In this document: positions 60,864-64,000 of the stretch, one piece after another
How positions within the stretch are numbered: the first letter of the stretch is position 1
Layout: each line of letters starts with the position of its first letter
From: Methanospirillum hungatei
GTDB taxonomy: Archaea > Halobacteriota > Methanomicrobia > Methanomicrobiales > Methanospirillaceae
Direction: 5' to 3'
DNA: 64,000 nt
NCBI RefSeq assembly: GCF_019263745.1
Contig: NZ_CP077107.1
Location: forward strand, 2,852,001 to 2,916,000
Position numbers and translations under genes: made by a program
Notes under the pieces: model-generated
The model's database searches: none
What the model was told of the DNA's origin: nothing
The model's input: the letters and a program-made list of their open reading frames with translations, nothing else

Positions 60864-63085
60864 ATCATCTCTGCTTTTTTTGCACCGATACCTGGGATAT
60901 GAAGAAGATCCTCTTTTTCAGCATCGATGATGGCTTTAAGCGAACCAAATGCTGTGAGGAGTGCACGGGCATATTTTGGCCCAAGATCCGGGAATGCACT
61001 CATGATTGCCTCCTGAGCTGATGCAAGACTCTCGTATGTCTCTTTCTGGCTGGATCCTCGTTCCGTAAATCCGTTCTCTTCTTCCCTCCGTGCAAGGACC
61101 AGGAGCAGGTCTGCGGTATCACCCGGATCCCGGGTCTGAAAGATCGTGATTCCCATGGAGACAGAAATTGCAGCAAGAGCACCTCTGATAGCATTCGGGT
61201 GAATGTCCCGTTGAGCATAGATATCACCCCCCTCAATAATCAGGACAGGTTTTGGGCACACCCTAGCCATATCTCTGAGCTGATCAAGGAGATCCCGGTC
61301 GATGAGACTATCAACAAAATCACGGGAAGTCTTCCGCTCAACAAGAATCCTATCACCAATTTTATAATCGCCCTGAAAAAGCCGTTCAATCCGTATAACT
61401 GCTCCGGCAGAGGAGAGGTATTCGGCAACCTTTGATACCAGTTCCCGATCATCAATGATAATCTTTGGTCCTGAGAAGTACTCCTCTTGTGTTTCTTTCG
61501 CTTTTTGCAGTTCTTCCTGATCCAGAGGGAGTGCGGTCTGGAGAATTTTTTTCTCATGACCAACAATATTTTTCATGCCGGTTGCCATCGCTTTCTCCCT
61601 TCTTCTGGAGACTATCTGAAAGGTCTCATCAGCAGTTTTCCTGGTAACCAGAACAATTATTCGTCCAGTGCTGTGACGCCCGGTTCTTCCCTTTCTCTGT
61701 ATACTCCGGATCTCAGAGGGGACCGGCTCATAGAAGATTACCACATCGGTTGAGGGGATATCTAATCCTTCCTCTCCGACTGACGTAGCGACTAATACGG
61801 AAAATTCTCCCTCACGGAACCTGCTTATAGTAGCAATTTGTCTCTTTTGGGAGAGTCCTTTCTCCTGATCCTTGTTTGCTTTACCAACAAACCGTTCTGC
61901 AGAAATTCCCGTTGCCTGCAGAGTATCAACGATCATCTTGACCGTGTCCCGATAGGTCGCAAAGATGATGATCCTGGTCTCCGGTGATTCCTCCAGGATA
62001 GACTGTACCAGGTCAGGGAGGATAAGGAGTTTCGGGTGGCATTCCTCCTTCCATTCGATGGACCGGTTCAGCAGCCTCATGAACCTGGGATCATAGGCAA
62101 TCCTCTTTGATGCCTTTGACCCGCCTGGTGCATTTCCTTCTGCGAGGAGTTTGTTCAGGTAGGCTTTCAGGACCATACAACCCTGTGACTCTGCCAAACC
62201 AATGGCATGCCTGAGTTTCATCAGTTCAGCATGGATACTGGCCGCAGCAAATCCTGAAGCATCCCGTTCTGCAATCCGTTGCTGGATAATTGCTGATATC
62301 TCCTGGAGTGCCTTCATTGAAAGGGAAGACTGGTCGATAACTGGAAAACCTGCTTGTTTCAGCTGGTTAAGTCGATCACTGACGAGTGCTTTTAGATCTT
62401 CAAGAGCGATTTTTAGTTCTGCCGGAAGATCGACATGGATGATCTCAACTTCTTTTTCGTGGACATATGGTTTCACATCCGGGTCGTTCTCGGTCCTTGT
62501 TTCAATTGATTTGATATGCAGGTTCTCGACAATATCTGCGATCTTTTCCTTATTTCCCCCTGGAGATGCAGTCATTGCGAGGATGAGCGGTTCTTTTGCT
62601 GTCTGTATGTATCGGTCTGCCAAAAAGACATAGGCATAATTTCCGACTGCACGATGTCCTTCGTCCACAATAAGGAGTGACACATCCGAGAGATCATACC
62701 TGCCGGCTATGATGTCATTTTTAATAACCTGAGGGGTAGCCAGAATCACCGATGCAGCCATCCATTCTTGAGTTCTCTTATCCGGTGATGCTTCTCCGGT
62801 GAACATCGCAAACTTTGTGTTATCATCTCCGGGGATGGCGAGATGAGTCTGAAAATAGCGAAGGTGCTGCTCGACCAGAGGTTTTGTCGGGGCCATCATC
62901 AGCACCTTCCCCCCGTTCTGGTACAGACGGGAAGCTGCAACAATAAGTGCAATTGCTGTTTTTCCAAGGCCTGTCGGAATAACAACAAGTGTATTTCCCT
63001 CAAGAGCGTTCATGGAGATAGAGAACTGGTATGTCCTCTTTTGCATTGTCTCCGGAACAACAAAAGGATGGGAGATATAATCCAT
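60833..63085 (-). CDS. hef: Hef: SF2 helicase fused to XPF-type nuclease
   Basis: A 750-residue archaeal Hef. Helicase motifs: PTGLGKT (37-43), DEGH (motif II), QRKGRTGRHSTG (motif VI). XPF nuclease core: GDRILVERKTSRDF (GDx..ERKx3D) near 580. Tandem helix-hairpin-helix ends with LLHIPGIGAKKAEMIYEL. It cuts and unwinds stalled replication forks. ATG 63085 overlaps the glyS stop (TGATG), so it is co-translated with glycyl-tRNA synthetase. Both activities appear intact. Confidence 0.95.
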   Translation of the reverse strand: MDYISHPFVVPETMQKRTYQFSISMNALEGNTLVVIPTGLGKTAIALIVAASRLYQNGGKVLMMAPTKPLVEQHLRYFQTHLAIPGDDNTKFAMFTGEASPDKRTQEWMAASVILATPQVIKNDIIAGRYDLSDVSLLIVDEGHRAVGNYAYVFLADRYIQTAKEPLILAMTASPGGNKEKIADIVENLHIKSIETRTENDPDVKPYVHEKEVEIIHVDLPAELKIALEDLKALVSDRLNQLKQAGFPVIDQSSLSMKALQEISAIIQQRIAERDASGFAAASIHAELMKLRHAIGLAESQGCMVLKAYLNKLLAEGNAPGGSKASKRIAYDPRFMRLLNRSIEWKEECHPKLLILPDLVQSILEESPETRIIIFATYRDTVKMIVDTLQATGISAERFVGKANKDQEKGLSQKRQIATISRFREGEFSVLVATSVGEEGLDIPSTDVVIFYEPVPSEIRSIQRKGRTGRHSTGRIIVLVTRKTADETFQIVSRRREKAMATGMKNIVGHEKKILQTALPLDQEELQKAKETQEEYFSGPKIIIDDRELVSKVAEYLSSAGAVIRIERLFQGDYKIGDRILVERKTSRDFVDSLIDRDLLDQLRDMARVCPKPVLIIEGGDIYAQRDIHPNAIRGALAAISVSMGITIFQTRDPGDTADLLLVLARREEENGFTERGSSQKETYESLASAQEAIMSAFPDLGPKYARALLTAFGSLKAIIDAEKEDLLHIPGIGAKKAEMIYELSRRPYP

Positions 63086-64000
63086 CAGATGAGTGAAGAG
63101 AATGAGCTTTTACCCCTGATAAGGGCTGGTATCAGATCAGCAAGCTGGTCTTTTGAAATTCGGATCTGTTCCATGCTGTCACGGTCACGAAGAGTTACGG
63201 TATTATCTTCAAGTGAGTCATAGTCAACCGTCACAGCAAATGGCGTTCCTATCTCGTCCTGTCTGCGATACCGACGCCCGATTGCCCCTGAGTCATCATA
63301 TTCAGCAAGAATACCCTGCATTTGAAGCGTTCTGGTAATTTCTTTTGCCATTTTATCCAGTCCGTCGCGTGACATAAGTGGGAATATTGCAACCTGAACG
63401 GGAGCGATTCTGCTCGGGAACCGCATCACTTTCCTGACTTCACCCTCGACTTCCTCTTCATGGTATGAGTGTTCAAGTACGGCATAGATCATCCGGTCTA
63501 TACCATAACTTGGTTCGATGACATGAGGTCTGACATCAACACCACGGACATCCACCTCTTCTTCTTTCACCTCGTAGAGTTCAGCCGGGACAAAGATCTC
63601 TTCCCCATCGATGACAACGGTTGCTCCATCCGGGCCGGGAGTGACCTCCTGCAGGGCATCTGATATAACCTTGGCTTTTCCCCGGTACTGTGGACCGAGC
63701 ACACCCATGTTAGCATTGATGACCCGTCTCATTTCCCGGCGTGGCTCCTCAAACTGGATATATGCGGTAAAAGAATCGCCACTCTGATCAGCATGGGCTT
63801 TCAGGTCATAATCTGTACGATCTGCAATTCCTACCGTCTCAACCCATCCAAACCGTTCGGAGAAAATCTCAGCATCCCAACAATCTTCTGCATAATGTGC
63901 ACGTTCATCTGGGAGGTGTTGACGGAATCTGAGACGTTCTGGAATTACCCCAATCGTGACGAGCAGTTCGTGGGTCAGGGCCAGATAGTAGGCGACGTAT
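63085..64000 (-). CDS. glyS: Glycyl-tRNA synthetase, C-terminal part (runs off the right edge)
   Basis: The minus-strand frame is open from the right edge to its stop at 63085, giving the last 304 residues of a class II archaeal/eukaryotic-type GlyRS. Visible are HYAEDCWDAEIFSERFGWVE, the motif-2/3 neighbourhood IEPSYGIDRMIYAVLEHSY, and the anticodon-binding domain (APVQVAIFPLMSRDGL onwards). The apparent internal ATG at 63732 is not the start. It ends one base into hef. Confidence 0.93.
   Translation of the reverse strand, partial: YVAYYLALTHELLVTIGVIPERLRFRQHLPDERAHYAEDCWDAEIFSERFGWVETVGIADRTDYDLKAHADQSGDSFTAYIQFEEPRREMRRVINANMGVLGPQYRGKAKVISDALQEVTPGPDGATVVIDGEEIFVPAELYEVKEEEVDVRGVDVRPHVIEPSYGIDRMIYAVLEHSYHEEEVEGEVRKVMRFPSRIAPVQVAIFPLMSRDGLDKMAKEITRTLQMQGILAEYDDSGAIGRRYRRQDEIGTPFAVTVDYDSLEDNTVTLRDRDSMEQIRISKDQLADLIPALIRGKSSFSSLI

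Noticed and set aside
63730-63732. ATG at 63732 as the start of the last minus-strand gene
   Set aside because: The frame continues to the right edge with clear GlyRS sequence, so this is an internal methionine.
1-64000. tRNA, rRNA, CRISPR arrays or a replication origin
   Set aside because: I found no cloverleaf-like segment, no regularly spaced direct repeats and no origin-type repeat cluster in any gap.

Overview
The window looks like chromosomal DNA of a hydrogen- or formate-using methanogenic archaeon of the order Methanomicrobiales. A Methanospirillum-like genome is my best guess, from gene content and style only. Supporting signs are an archaeal A-type ATP synthase operon, a six-subunit Ech-type hydrogenase, N-epsilon-acetyl-beta-lysine synthesis, Hef, tRNA-splicing endonuclease, archaeal PheRS/TrpRS/GlyRS, and the archaeal families UPF0147, UPF0148 and UPF0200. 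Archaeal TATA boxes and GGAGGTGAT-type ribosome binding sites recur throughout.

Layout. 1-4637: the 3' end of a giant surface protein (Fn3-, TIG-, PKD- and InlB-repeat-like modules) whose AT-rich centre carries a cysteine-rich, lysozyme-like segment. 4811-13396: a 55-aa small protein, then the A-ATP synthase operon ahaHIKECFABD. 13420-18801 (minus): an orphan HicB-like gene and echABCDEF, so the ion-pumping hydrogenase and the ion-driven ATP synthase lie tail to tail. 19255-24290 (minus): a siroheme sulfite-reductase-like protein, a cupin, a ferredoxin-nitroreductase, a DUF389 protein, a thioredoxin-like protein and a duplicated membrane protein. 24613-34031: an apparent osmoadaptation island with a degenerate AAA/STAND-like protein coupled to an MscS channel, a Kup potassium transporter, ablA/ablB, a second lysine-aminomutase-like enzyme with altered substrate residues, and a divergent HTH-PAS regulator. 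34242-36525: endA-trpS. 36755-38480: a complete IS1634-type insertion sequence with 13-bp inverted repeats and a 5-bp target duplication. 38746-42949: pheST with an unusual leader, plus two small genes. 43148-48515: signal transduction genes. 48861-52514: acetyl-CoA synthetase, an OFA-type transporter and a PsiE-like protein. 52579-64000: housekeeping genes (RecJ-like DHH protein, RNase Z, TIM-barrel protein, UPF0200 kinase, radical SAM activase, ThiC, YjbQ-like, UPF0147, UPF0148, Hef, and the C-terminal part of GlyRS).

The most striking observation is upstream of pheST. A TATA box at 38746-38754 is followed, about 10 bases after the expected transcription start, by a 19-codon open frame encoding MSNIGSFSQFFSGSFFSFR (6 Phe). 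It ends exactly where a 9-bp GC-rich hairpin begins. A 6-base segment inside the frame is perfectly complementary to the 3' side of that hairpin. This has the layout of a phenylalanine-sensing leader-peptide attenuator, a device known from bacterial pheST/pheA but not, to my knowledge, described in archaea.

No tRNA, rRNA, CRISPR array or replication origin was recognised.
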